Assembly: GCA_023382975.1 (NCBI GenBank)
Contig: JAHDXO010000023.1
Coordinates: forward strand, 62,001 to 126,000
Length of the DNA: 64,000 bases
Direction of reading: 5' to 3'
Source: Pirellulaceae bacterium
Lineage (GTDB): Bacteria; Planctomycetota; Planctomycetia; Pirellulales; Pirellulaceae
Every line of letters starts with the position of its first letter. The first letter of the stretch is position 1. The notes beneath the pieces are model-generated. The model had not been told where the DNA came from. It saw nothing but the letters and a program-made list of their open reading frames with translations, and made no database searches. Below are positions 38,964 through 48,197 of the stretch, in pieces. Made by a program: the position numbers and the translations under genes.

Positions 38964-41900
38964 TCAGTTTCGGCGACCCGCGTTGGCTTGGGCCTGGACC
39001 AGTGCGCGGCGGGTGGATTCTTCAGGATAGTTGGCGGCCAGTTCGGCTAGCGCCGGTGCGGACTGTGGATCGGCGATTTTGCCGAGTGCCACGGCGGCGC
39101 TGTGCCGCGTGTCGGTGGCATTCCGCATGTCGCCGACGACGGTCAGCAGAGCTGGCACGGCTCGCCGGTCTCCGATCTCGCCCAGCGCCCATGCCACCGC
39201 GGCGCGCCAGCAGGGCGTCAAGTCGTTGTGCAGGAACAACACGCCGGGGCCGAGCGGATCGGGGTGTCCGTCCGCCGCCTCCGGGGGCGATTGTTCGAGC
39301 ACGGTGGCCAGCGACCCAGCGACTCGCGAGTCGGACAGATTGCCGAGCGCACGGGCGAGATAGAAACAGACCCAGTGCTTGGCCGGCAATTCCAGAACGA
39401 CGGGAATGCCGCGGTCGAAGACGCGAGGAATGTCCACCGGTTGAGCACGAAACCGCTCGAACGCCTCCAGGATGCGCGCGGCGTACTGCGGATCGCGGCA
39501 AGCCAGCGACAGCACCTGGGCCGCGCGGATCGCCGGTCCAGGATGACCGCCCCAGCAGCGGTGCGTGGTCGAGATGGCCGACTGGTATGCCGCGTCGCGG
39601 ACCGCGGCCGTGTCGCCGAGTATCGCCAAGCAGGTCTCGACGACCGGGGCTTCGGCGCCGTGGCGGCGGATGACGCGGCCCACCAGACGCTCGGTATCGT
39701 CGTTCTCCAACAGCAGGGCGCGATCCGGGTCGACCGGCAGCGAGAGGATCAGGTCGGGCAGGATTTTGTGCCCGCGGGTCGACTCGAGCCGATCAAGCGC
39801 CTCGACGATCAGATGATGCACGGGCGATGCATGGCAGGCCATCAGCGCGGGATGGTCGCCGTACCACAGCGTGTACTTGGGATAGTCGTCCAAGGCGGCA
39901 AAGGCTTCGACCAGCGCGTCCTCCGCTTCGGGCGTGCCGATCCGACCCAACGCCTCGACACACGCCTCAGCCAGGAACAGATTGCCCGTGTCCGGATGAT
40001 TGTGCTGAGCGATCGTCTCGGCCAACAGTTGGACAGCGCCCGCGTCCCGCAGTTCGCCGATCGTCCGCGCGACGGCCTGCAAAGTGCGAGGATTCACCTC
40101 GGACAGCGAATTGAAACGCGTGTTGTCCACTTGGTGTGTCTTCTTCCATTCGGGATAGGGATTGTTGTGGCGGTGATGGGCCAAGTAGCCTCGCAACGTT
40201 TCGGTTGCCGTCAGGCTGCCGGTGTGGCCCAGAGCCACGGCAGCGCGACGCACCGCGTCCCTGTCGTGGACAAACGGGACCGGCTCCGTACCAGGTGCCT
40301 GTCCCAACGTGTTCACCAACCTCTCACTCAATGGGATATCCTCCGGCGCGGCTGGGCCGACGGCGACAAACTGCGGCGACGCTTGCCGCTGACGGCTCGT
40401 CTGAGTCAGGTCGCGAACCGTTGGCTCCTGTCCGCCGTTGGCCACGCGGGCCACCAGTTCCGCTTCGATCTGCTCCCAGGTGGTTTGGGCGAACCAGTCA
40501 CTCCAGGCGGCGGCCTGTGCCTTGCGATCGTCTACCGGCGCGAAGGCGTTGAACGGTTGATCGTGGCCGGTCAGGTTTTCCAGGGCGATCGCGGCGGATT
40601 GAGCCACCAGCGGATCGCTGTCGTTCAACGCCGCGAGCAGCGCAGGAACCGATTGACGGGTGCCGCAGGCAGCCAGCGCGATGGCCGCCGCCACGCGGAC
40701 TTCGCGCCGCGCTCCGGTCAGCCGTTCGGCCAGGGCGGGCGCCGCCGCGCGGTCGCGGAACACGGCCAACCGCTGGGCGGCGGAAACGTGTTGACGCCAG
40801 TTGCTGTCGCGCAACTGGGCGATCGCCGCGGCGACTTCGTCCGATTCGGTCTCGTCCGCGTCCCCAGGTTCGCCGTAGCGATTGATGCCGGCGATCTCGC
40901 GGAACCGGTCGAACTGCAATTCCATCAGTCCGGTCACGGCCGGGTTGTTGCCGCGGAACCGCAGCGGTTGACCTTCGCCGGTCAGTCGCAGCGGATCGGT
41001 CTGCAGGGCCAGCGGCATCGGGCCGTCGATCAGCGGCGCCGCTTGGCGTTTGTGGTGGCAGCCGATGCAGCCTCGCTGCTCGCCGGGCCGGACATAGATC
41101 CACGACATCTCGTTCAATTCCGAGCGGCCTTCGGCGTCGACGGCTTGCAAGGCGATCGGCGTGTCCGCCGGCACTTCGATGGAGAACGAGCCGTCGGGAG
41201 CCAGCGGCACGGTGCCCAACTCCCGGACGTCGCTGCCGGAATGGACGATGTACGAATGGGCCGAGCGGACGGTCAAACCGCTGCCAGCCAGCACGCGGAT
41301 CGCTCGGACGTGCGACCAGCCGGCGGTTGTCTTCTGGGTATATCGCGCATTCTGGCAGAACAGGACGCCGGTCGCAGCAGGATCGCGGTCCCGCGCCGGA
41401 TCGACCTTTTCGATCAACTGCGGCGGGCGGGGGCGAGCGCCGAGGAAGACGGGCGAATGCAAGGCGCCCGACGAGGACTCGTACACCACCGTCAGCGCCG
41501 GGGGCTGGCTGTCCGGGTCCAGCACGGCAATCTTCTGGTAGCTCAAGTCCTGGATCGTCCGAGTCTGGTTGCCCTGGACGATCTCCTTGGGGACATGGAC
41601 GGCGGTGGTACACAGCAACCGACCGTCGGGCAGCGCGGCGACGTCGCCGGCCGTCAGCGAGTAGTGCCGCAGATGCGCGGCGGGCATGCCTAAGCGGCCG
41701 ACCGTGATACCCGGCGCGGACAGGAACGCCAGGCGGCCGTCGGGCATGGGCGCCGGGCTGCCGCACAGGTACGCTCGCAGCCGGCCTCCGTACTCGGGCC
41801 CGATGTCCAGACCGAACTCGGTGTACCCGCCCGAGCCGTCGGTGCGGGTCGCGTGCAGCAGCGTCTCGACTTTGCCTCGGTCAAAGAAGTTGTCCGAGCG

Positions 41901-43178
41901 GATGAAGACGATCCGACCGTCGGCCAGCACCTCGGGCTCGTTGTCGAAGATGATCGTGTGGGTCAGCGGCCGGACGTCGCTGCCGTCGGGGTTCATGATA
42001 TACAGCGAGCGTGACGGCGGCGCGTGGTACTCTTCGAACCGGCCGATGCGAGTCGAGGTGAAGACCAGTCGTCCATCGGGCAGTTCGACCGGGTCGATAT
42101 CGTGGAACGGGCCGTCGGTCAGCCGTTGCGGCGGACCGCCCTCAGCCGGGACGCGGTAGATGTGGAAGAACGGCTCGTCGTCGTAGACCATCGAGACCAG
42201 GATCGAGCGGCCATCGAAGCTGACGCTCGGCGAACCGATCGCGCCGCGGCCTGCGTCCAGCAGCACTTGCGGCTCGACGCCCGGGCGGACCGGCGCGAGC
42301 TTGTACAACTTGCGTCCGACCTTCATCGGCGCGGGCAGATCGTGCTCGGGATACACCCGCGCGTTGCGGGGATTGAAGATCGTCACGTTCAAACTGTCGT
42401 AGGCCGTGCCCTCGCGCCCCGGCGTGCGGTACAGGCTGCAATCGTCGCCGACGAAGGCCACCGCGGCGGGCCAGCGGAAGTCGTCGTCCGGCTGCTCTTC
42501 GACCACCGGGCCGACTTGGCCCTGACGCGACGCCTGTTGCAGAATGTCAGGGATCGACTGGGCGACTTTCCCGACCGGCGTGCCGCCCGGAGTCGCTTCG
42601 GCCGGCACCGTCACGCGGCCCCACGGTCGGTCGCCGTACTGGCCCACGACGCTGGCGGCGGTCCAGCGTTGGTCGTCGAAATCGGGTTGCTGCCAGTTGG
42701 CCACGGCCCGCGGCTGGCATTTCCACGTCGGGCCGCTGGTCAGCACGATCTTCTCGCCGTCCGCCAACTCAGCGGTGAACTTGACCAGCAGACCAGCGGG
42801 ACCGGGCAGCGTATTAACCGCCTCGACGGCCAGGACGCAACGGCCCGGAGCCACTCGGCCTGTTAAGTCCCAGCGCTTCGGGCGTTGCCAGGCGTTGTTG
42901 TCCGTGTCGCTTTCGCCCATCGGTTGGCCGTTCACGTACAGCACGAACAGATTGTCGCACGTAACCATGATCTCGGCCGATTTCAGCGCTGGATTCTCCG
43001 GGATGTCGACGCCCCCGCGGAAATAACTGACGCCGGCCCCCATCGCTCCGAGGTCGCCGCCCGCGGACCAGATCCACTGCGCGTCGTCAAACGCCGTCGG
43101 TGCGGGCTCTGCCGCCACAGCCGGATTCCAGGACAATACGCCCAACGCCGCAGACACCAACATCGCTGCTCTGTTCAT
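38964..43178 (-). CDS. Giant exported HzsA-like protein with HEAT repeats
   Basis: This 1404-residue protein starts MNRAAMLVSAALG with a signal peptide ending AVAAEP; an upstream in-frame ATG is rejected as it precedes the signal. Residues about 30-190 form a galactose-binding-like beta-sandwich (AQWIWSAGGDLGAM, FVLYVNGQPMGESDTDNNAW). Residues about 230-600 are a TolB-like propeller (DIDPVELPDGRLVFTSTRIG, FDNEPEVLADGRIVFIRSDN). The HZS-alpha middle domain follows with a single haem motif CIGCHHKRQ near residue 703 (PDGSFSIEVPADTPIALQAV precedes it, as in the gene at 29734). The last 600 residues are HEAT/PBS-lyase-type repeats (AAAIALAACGTRQSVPALLA, AVAWALGEIGDRRAVPALLT). No C-terminal cytochrome domain is present, unlike its relative. 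It is convergent with the cytochrome block. Confidence 0.82.
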   Translation of the reverse strand: MNRAAMLVSAALGVLSWNPAVAAEPAPTAFDDAQWIWSAGGDLGAMGAGVSYFRGGVDIPENPALKSAEIMVTCDNLFVLYVNGQPMGESDTDNNAWQRPKRWDLTGRVAPGRCVLAVEAVNTLPGPAGLLVKFTAELADGEKIVLTSGPTWKCQPRAVANWQQPDFDDQRWTAASVVGQYGDRPWGRVTVPAEATPGGTPVGKVAQSIPDILQQASRQGQVGPVVEEQPDDDFRWPAAVAFVGDDCSLYRTPGREGTAYDSLNVTIFNPRNARVYPEHDLPAPMKVGRKLYKLAPVRPGVEPQVLLDAGRGAIGSPSVSFDGRSILVSMVYDDEPFFHIYRVPAEGGPPQRLTDGPFHDIDPVELPDGRLVFTSTRIGRFEEYHAPPSRSLYIMNPDGSDVRPLTHTIIFDNEPEVLADGRIVFIRSDNFFDRGKVETLLHATRTDGSGGYTEFGLDIGPEYGGRLRAYLCGSPAPMPDGRLAFLSAPGITVGRLGMPAAHLRHYSLTAGDVAALPDGRLLCTTAVHVPKEIVQGNQTRTIQDLSYQKIAVLDPDSQPPALTVVYESSSGALHSPVFLGARPRPPQLIEKVDPARDRDPAATGVLFCQNARYTQKTTAGWSHVRAIRVLAGSGLTVRSAHSYIVHSGSDVRELGTVPLAPDGSFSIEVPADTPIALQAVDAEGRSELNEMSWIYVRPGEQRGCIGCHHKRQAAPLIDGPMPLALQTDPLRLTGEGQPLRFRGNNPAVTGLMELQFDRFREIAGINRYGEPGDADETESDEVAAAIAQLRDSNWRQHVSAAQRLAVFRDRAAAPALAERLTGARREVRVAAAIALAACGTRQSVPALLAALNDSDPLVAQSAAIALENLTGHDQPFNAFAPVDDRKAQAAAWSDWFAQTTWEQIEAELVARVANGGQEPTVRDLTQTSRQRQASPQFVAVGPAAPEDIPLSERLVNTLGQAPGTEPVPFVHDRDAVRRAAVALGHTGSLTATETLRGYLAHHRHNNPYPEWKKTHQVDNTRFNSLSEVNPRTLQAVARTIGELRDAGAVQLLAETIAQHNHPDTGNLFLAEACVEALGRIGTPEAEDALVEAFAALDDYPKYTLWYGDHPALMACHASPVHHLIVEALDRLESTRGHKILPDLILSLPVDPDRALLLENDDTERLVGRVIRRHGAEAPVVETCLAILGDTAAVRDAAYQSAISTTHRCWGGHPGPAIRAAQVLSLACRDPQYAARILEAFERFRAQPVDIPRVFDRGIPVVLELPAKHWVCFYLARALGNLSDSRVAGSLATVLEQSPPEAADGHPDPLGPGVLFLHNDLTPCWRAAVAWALGEIGDRRAVPALLTVVGDMRNATDTRHSAAVALGKIADPQSAPALAELAANYPEESTRRALVQAQANAGRRN

Positions 43179-43406
43179 CGTTCTCGTTCTCTGAAAAAGC
43201 CGGATGATTTGCACCCCGAAGTCCACAATTGGCACCAAGATACACGATCTCTCGAAGGAATGCTCGCCAGGGAGGGAGAATTTCGCCAGATTCGGGCTGT
43301 TTGTGACATGGGAGGACGCGGGTTATAATTTGCTCTCGGTTTATGCCAGGAAGTTCACTGAGGTTCATCCCGGCGGGCGATGAACGGTTCGCGAAGGAGG
43401 CCCGAA

Positions 43407-43991
43407 ATGGCATCTGCGGTTCTCAGCGAGGTTCCCAGGACGCACGAAGCGCGTCCTGCGGACGAAGAACCTCTTTACGAAATCGTCGACGGCCAGCAGG
43501 TGGATTTACCCCCGATGAGTGCCTACGCTACTTGGATCGCATCGCGTCTGAATCATCGTTTGGGACCTTTTGTCGAGGCCCACGGCCTGGGTACAGTCGT
43601 CGCCGAGATGCTGTTTGTATTGGACGCCGAGCAGAACCTAAGGAGACGACCGGATGTCGCATTTGTGTCGGCAAGGCGGTGGCCGCTGAATCGGGCATTG
43701 CCCGAAGCGGGCGATTGGGAGGTTGTTCCGGATGTGGCCATCGAGGTGGTGAGTCCCAGCGACGAGTTCTCCGACGTGGTGTCCAAAGTGGGCGAATATT
43801 TCGACCATGGCGTGCGCAGAGTGTGGGTGATCGTCCCGGAGCAGCGCCAAGTGTACTTGTACGCCTCACCCACCCGCGTCACGGTTCTGACGTCCGGCGA
43901 CACCCTGTCCGACGACGAGACGTTTCCAGGTTTTTCGCTGCCCCTGACGGGCATCTTCACTCGCGAGACAGCGTCCCCGCCGCACGAGTGA
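43407..43991 (+). CDS. Uma2-family (DUF820) restriction-endonuclease-fold protein
   Basis: This 194-residue protein starts at ATG 43407 with AAGGAGG upstream (an in-frame ATG at 43380 lacks this). It has LYEIVDGQQVDLP, then NLRRRPDVAFVSARR and PDVAIEVVSPSDEFSDVVSKVGEYFDHGVRRVWVIVPEQRQVYLY. This is the Uma2 pattern, with the metal-binding PD...(D/E)xV and the conserved 'K..eY...GV..vWvv.p..r.v.vy'. These proteins share the PD-(D/E)xK nuclease fold and are abundant in cyanobacteria and planctomycetes; their targets are unknown. It is isolated, without an obvious partner gene. Confidence 0.9.
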   Translation: MASAVLSEVPRTHEARPADEEPLYEIVDGQQVDLPPMSAYATWIASRLNHRLGPFVEAHGLGTVVAEMLFVLDAEQNLRRRPDVAFVSARRWPLNRALPEAGDWEVVPDVAIEVVSPSDEFSDVVSKVGEYFDHGVRRVWVIVPEQRQVYLYASPTRVTVLTSGDTLSDDETFPGFSLPLTGIFTRETASPPHE

Positions 43992-44237
43992 AATGGGTAA
44001 GGAAGGCCCGTCGCCCTGTCTCCTCCACCTCGGAACCGAATTGGCTGAGCACCCGCATTTAGCTCTTCGGTTGGTGGTGTTACTTTTCGGAAGGATTGAC
44101 AGAGGCGAGCATGGGCTTTGTTCCATGATGAACTGCGATGGCCATTCAGGTGGCGGACAGGCGTTGGCATGGTTATCATTGGCGATGGTTCATTGATCAC
44201 CATGATGCAGACACGACAACTCCGCCGGAGAAAGGTC

Positions 44238-47200
44238 ATGAAAACGTTCCTTCTGAACATGTTGCTTCTTTGCGTGTTGCCGCTGGACGAAACGCCGGCT
44301 GCGGAGGCCAGTGATCCGGCCGAACAGGCTCGCGAGATCATCGAGACCAGCGGCGTGCGGGGCGGCTTGGTGGTCCACCTGGGCTGCGGCGACGGGCGGT
44401 TAACGGCCGCCTTGCGGATTGGCAACAGCTATGTCGTTCACGGCTTGGATACGGATCCGGAGAATGTGGCGGCGGCCCGCGAATCACTGCGGCGGCAAGG
44501 GCTGTACGGGCCCGTGACCATCGACCGGCTGGACGGAACTCGGCTGCCGTACATCGACAACCTGGTTAATCTGATCGTGGTCGATCGGCCGGTATCGGTT
44601 GCCAAGGAGGAACTGCTGCGAGTGCTGTGTCCGGGTGGGGTCGCGGTCTTCGTCGCCGAGCGAGGACAACCGGTCGCGGACAAGTTCGTGAAGCCGCGGC
44701 CGGACGAAATCGACGATTGGAGTCACTACCTGCACAGCGCCACGAACAACGCGGTGTCGCGCGACACGGTGGTCGGGCCGCCGCGGCGGATGCAATGGGT
44801 GGGCAGCCCGCTGTACTCGCGGCACCACGACCGCATGTCCAGCGTTAGCGCCGTGGTCTCGGCGGGCGGACGGGTGTTCTCGATCTTCGATGAAGCGACG
44901 GCCGCTTCGATCCTGGTTCCGCCCAAGTGGTCGCTGATCGCCCGCGATGCCTTTAACGGTACGATTCTCTGGCGGCGACCGGTCGGCCCATGGCATACGC
45001 ACCTGTGGCCGTTGAAGAGCGGTCCGGCTCAGTTGCCGCGGCGTCTGGTCGCGTCGGATGGGCATGTGTACGCCACGCTGCAATTGGACGGTCCGGTGTT
45101 AGCCTTGGACGCGGCGACGGGCGAGACGGTTCGAACCTACGAAGACTCCGCGGCGACCGAAGAGATTCTGCTGGATGACGGCGTCCTGTTCCTGCGTGTG
45201 AACCCTGGTGGCCGAGCCACCGAGTTTCCCGATCTGCAAACCATCTCGCGGGCCGTGCGCGAGCCGTTCTACGACAACGCGCCGCGGCAGATCATGGCCT
45301 TGGAAGCGGACTCGGGCAGGGTGCTTTGGACGGCCCGGCACGTCGTGCTGCCGGGCACGCTGGCAGTCGGTTCGGGCGGCGTCTTCTTTCACGACGGCGC
45401 GAGCGTCGTCCGGCTCGATCGCAAGAGTGGCGAGGAGGTTTGGCGTTCGGAGCCGGTCGCGCGGCAGCGCGAGTTGATCTCGAAGTTCATGCCGACGCTG
45501 GTCGTGTACGACGATGTGGTTCTGTTCAGCGGAGCGAGCGGACGAAGCCAACTGACGGCCTTGTCGGCCAAGACGGGACAGGTGTTGTGGCAAGGCGATC
45601 ATCCGCCGTCCGGTTACCAGTCGCCCGAGGATGTACTGGTCGCGGGCGGACTCGTCTGGTGCGGCGAGACGACGGGTGGGTCCGGGATCTTCACCGGACG
45701 CGATCCGCGAACCGGCGAAGTCAAGGTGGAATTCCCCCCGGACACGGATGTGTTCTGGTTCCATCACCGCTGCTACCGAGGCAAAGCGACGGAAAATTAT
45801 CTGCTGATGTCTCGGACGGGGATCGAGTTCGTCGATTTCCGCAGCCAGCAGTGGCTAGTCAACCACTGGGTGCGCGGTGCGTGCCTGTACGGCGTGATGC
45901 CGGCCAACGGCTTGATCTACGCGCCGCAGCATCCGTGCGCATGTTACCTGGAAGCGAAGCTCTCCGGATTCAACGCTCTGGCACCGGCCGCCAACGGCCC
46001 GCGAGTCCCGGACGAGATCGCCGCGATGCCGCGCTTGGAACGCGGCCCGGCGTATGACGCGACGGTCGCAGACGCCCGTATCGAAGCGTCCGAAGAGGAC
46101 TGGCCAACCTACCGGGCCGACGCCGGACGTAGCGGCCGGAGTCCGATGTCGGTTGCGCCGGACGCTGCGCGGCGCTGGCAGGTAGAGATTGGCGGGAAAC
46201 TGACTGCTCCGGTGGTCGGCGGCGGCCGAGTATTTGTCGCCCGAACGGATGACCATACGGTCTACGCGCTGGATGCCACCAGCGGGCAAGAACAGTGGTC
46301 CTTTACGGCCGGCGGTGCGGTCGATTCGCCGCCCACGCTGGACGATGGCCGGGTCTTGTTCGGTTCAGCCGATGGCTACGTCTACTGTCTGCGGGCGGCG
46401 GACGGACAATTGGCCTGGCGATTCCGCGCTGCTCCGATGGATCAACGGCTGATGGCTTTCGAGCAACTGCAATCGGTCTGGCCCGTGCATGGCAGCGTGC
46501 TGGTGCATGGCGGTGTCGTCTGGTTCGTCGCGGGCCGGTCCGTCTTCCTGGACGGCGGACTGCGGCTGGTTCGACTGGATCCCGTCACGGGGAAGATGCT
46601 TTCCGAAACGGTGCTGGACGACCGCGATCCGGCGACGGACAAGGACCGTCACGCTTACGTCAGTTGGCTGAACATGCCCGTCGGCTTGCCGGACGTCCTT
46701 TCGACCGACGGGCGCTACGTGTACATGCGCTCGCAGGCATTTGAATTGGACGGCACTCCCCGTCCCTTGGAAGCGTTTCCTCGCGCCGGCGAAGGCCACG
46801 GCGGCAGTAGCTTTGCCCCGCCTCCGAACCAGGAGGCTCGCTTCGCGCATCTGTTTTCCCCCACGGGATTCTTGGACGATTCGTGGTGGCACCGCACGTA
46901 CTGGCTGTACGGCAGTCGGTTCTACAGCGGTTGGAGCGCCTACTACCTGTCCGGCAAAGTCGTTCCCTCGGGCCGGATTCTGGTCTTCGACGAATCGAAC
47001 GTCTACGGGTTCGGCCGCAGGCCCCAATACTACCGTTGGACCACGCCGATCGAACACCATCTTTTCGCAGCCGACAAGACGATGCCGGAGCCGATGTCCG
47101 AATTGCCGGGCCAGGCGGCGCGCCGGACCGGCGAGTCGGCGGATGCCTCGATCTCGCGGGTCCAGGTGCCGAAGTCCGACGCGCTGAATCCGGCGGGCAA

Positions 47201-48149
47201 GCCGCTGACCGTGGAAGCTTGGGTCTACGCCGATCGGCCCGACGGCGTAGTCCTGGCCCACGGCGGCCGAGCGCAAGGTTACTCGCTTTATCTGCAGCAG
47301 GGGCGACCGCACTTCACCGTCCGTGCGAAGGATCAAGGCGGCACGGCGGCCGCCGACCAGCAGATCACGGGTCGCTGGTGCCACCTGGCCGGCGTGCTGA
47401 CCGCCGACAAGCGTTTGGAATTGTACGTCGACGGAAAACGAGTCGCTACGGCGAAGACGCCAACCCTGATTCCTGCTCAGCCCCAAGAGAGTATCGACAT
47501 CGGCGCCGACGGCCAATCGTTGGTGGTCGAGTACCGGACGGCAATGCAATGGGAAGGACGCATCGACGACGTGCGATTGTACCATCGCGAGTTGGACGCG
47601 AACGAGTTGGCCGATCGCGCCGCCGGGAAACCTGTGGCGAACGAACGGGCAGACTTGGTGCTGGCGTACGACTTTGAAGATGGAAAGGCCGCGGATGCGT
47701 CCGGACTCGGCCATCACGGCACCGTCGAACGAGCCACCGCCGCCGAAGGCAAGTTCGGCGGCGCCCTCCGGTTCGCCGTTGCTGGCAGAAGCCCGTCCGC
47801 CGCGCGAACGTTGGTCGAGCACCGTTGGAGCGTCGATCTGCCGCTGTTGCCGCGAGCCATGGTGCTGGCCGGCAACACCCTGTTCATAGCCGGCCCACCC
47901 GACTTGGTCGACGAAGAGCTGGCGGTGCAGAACATCGCAAGTCCGGCGACGCAAGCCAATCTGATCGAGTATGCGGCCGCGTTAGAGGGCCGGCGAGGCG
48001 GTCTGTTAAGGGCCGTCTCCGCCGCTGACGGACTGCAACTGGCCGAGCAGCCGCTCGATGCCCCACCCGTCTTCGACGGCATGGCTGCCGCCGAAGGGAA
48101 GCTGTTCCTGGTCACCGTCGACGGCCGCGTGTTGTGCTTCGGACCGTGA
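44238..48149 (+). CDS. Exported methyltransferase-like/PQQ beta-propeller/LamG fusion, paralogue B
   Basis: This 1303-residue protein starts at an ATG preceded by GGAGAAAGG and has a signal peptide (LLNMLLLCVLPLDETPAAEA). Residues about 30-165 form a methyltransferase-like domain with an intact motif I, GGLVVHLGCGDGRLTAALR, then YVVHGLDTDPENVAAARESL and ELLRVLCPGGVAVFV. DDWSHYLHSATNNAV leads into PQQ-propeller repeats (NGTILWRRPV, SGRVLWTARH, SGEEVWRSEP, TGQVLWQGD, SGQEQWSFTAGGAVDSPP, DGQLAWRFRA), and FLDDSWWHRTYWLYGS occurs near residue 885. A LamG/concanavalin-like domain (LTVEAWVYADRPDGVVLAHG to WEGRIDDVRLYHREL), about residues 985-1150, is inserted before the last propeller segment and is absent from paralogue A. 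Export with an intact SAM loop is unusual. Confidence 0.82.
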   Translation: MKTFLLNMLLLCVLPLDETPAAEASDPAEQAREIIETSGVRGGLVVHLGCGDGRLTAALRIGNSYVVHGLDTDPENVAAARESLRRQGLYGPVTIDRLDGTRLPYIDNLVNLIVVDRPVSVAKEELLRVLCPGGVAVFVAERGQPVADKFVKPRPDEIDDWSHYLHSATNNAVSRDTVVGPPRRMQWVGSPLYSRHHDRMSSVSAVVSAGGRVFSIFDEATAASILVPPKWSLIARDAFNGTILWRRPVGPWHTHLWPLKSGPAQLPRRLVASDGHVYATLQLDGPVLALDAATGETVRTYEDSAATEEILLDDGVLFLRVNPGGRATEFPDLQTISRAVREPFYDNAPRQIMALEADSGRVLWTARHVVLPGTLAVGSGGVFFHDGASVVRLDRKSGEEVWRSEPVARQRELISKFMPTLVVYDDVVLFSGASGRSQLTALSAKTGQVLWQGDHPPSGYQSPEDVLVAGGLVWCGETTGGSGIFTGRDPRTGEVKVEFPPDTDVFWFHHRCYRGKATENYLLMSRTGIEFVDFRSQQWLVNHWVRGACLYGVMPANGLIYAPQHPCACYLEAKLSGFNALAPAANGPRVPDEIAAMPRLERGPAYDATVADARIEASEEDWPTYRADAGRSGRSPMSVAPDAARRWQVEIGGKLTAPVVGGGRVFVARTDDHTVYALDATSGQEQWSFTAGGAVDSPPTLDDGRVLFGSADGYVYCLRAADGQLAWRFRAAPMDQRLMAFEQLQSVWPVHGSVLVHGGVVWFVAGRSVFLDGGLRLVRLDPVTGKMLSETVLDDRDPATDKDRHAYVSWLNMPVGLPDVLSTDGRYVYMRSQAFELDGTPRPLEAFPRAGEGHGGSSFAPPPNQEARFAHLFSPTGFLDDSWWHRTYWLYGSRFYSGWSAYYLSGKVVPSGRILVFDESNVYGFGRRPQYYRWTTPIEHHLFAADKTMPEPMSELPGQAARRTGESADASISRVQVPKSDALNPAGKPLTVEAWVYADRPDGVVLAHGGRAQGYSLYLQQGRPHFTVRAKDQGGTAAADQQITGRWCHLAGVLTADKRLELYVDGKRVATAKTPTLIPAQPQESIDIGADGQSLVVEYRTAMQWEGRIDDVRLYHRELDANELADRAAGKPVANERADLVLAYDFEDGKAADASGLGHHGTVERATAAEGKFGGALRFAVAGRSPSAARTLVEHRWSVDLPLLPRAMVLAGNTLFIAGPPDLVDEELAVQNIASPATQANLIEYAAALEGRRGGLLRAVSAADGLQLAEQPLDAPPVFDGMAAAEGKLFLVTVDGRVLCFGP

Positions 48150-48197
48150 GACCCTGTCACCGCGTGACGAGCAGCAAGTCCACACGGCGGCGGCAAC

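Noticed and set aside
39102-41693. 863-codon plus-strand frame opposite the HzsA-like/HEAT gene
   Set aside because: Runs antisense to a protein with clear repeats and haem motif; composition is Arg/Gln-rich shadow sequence.
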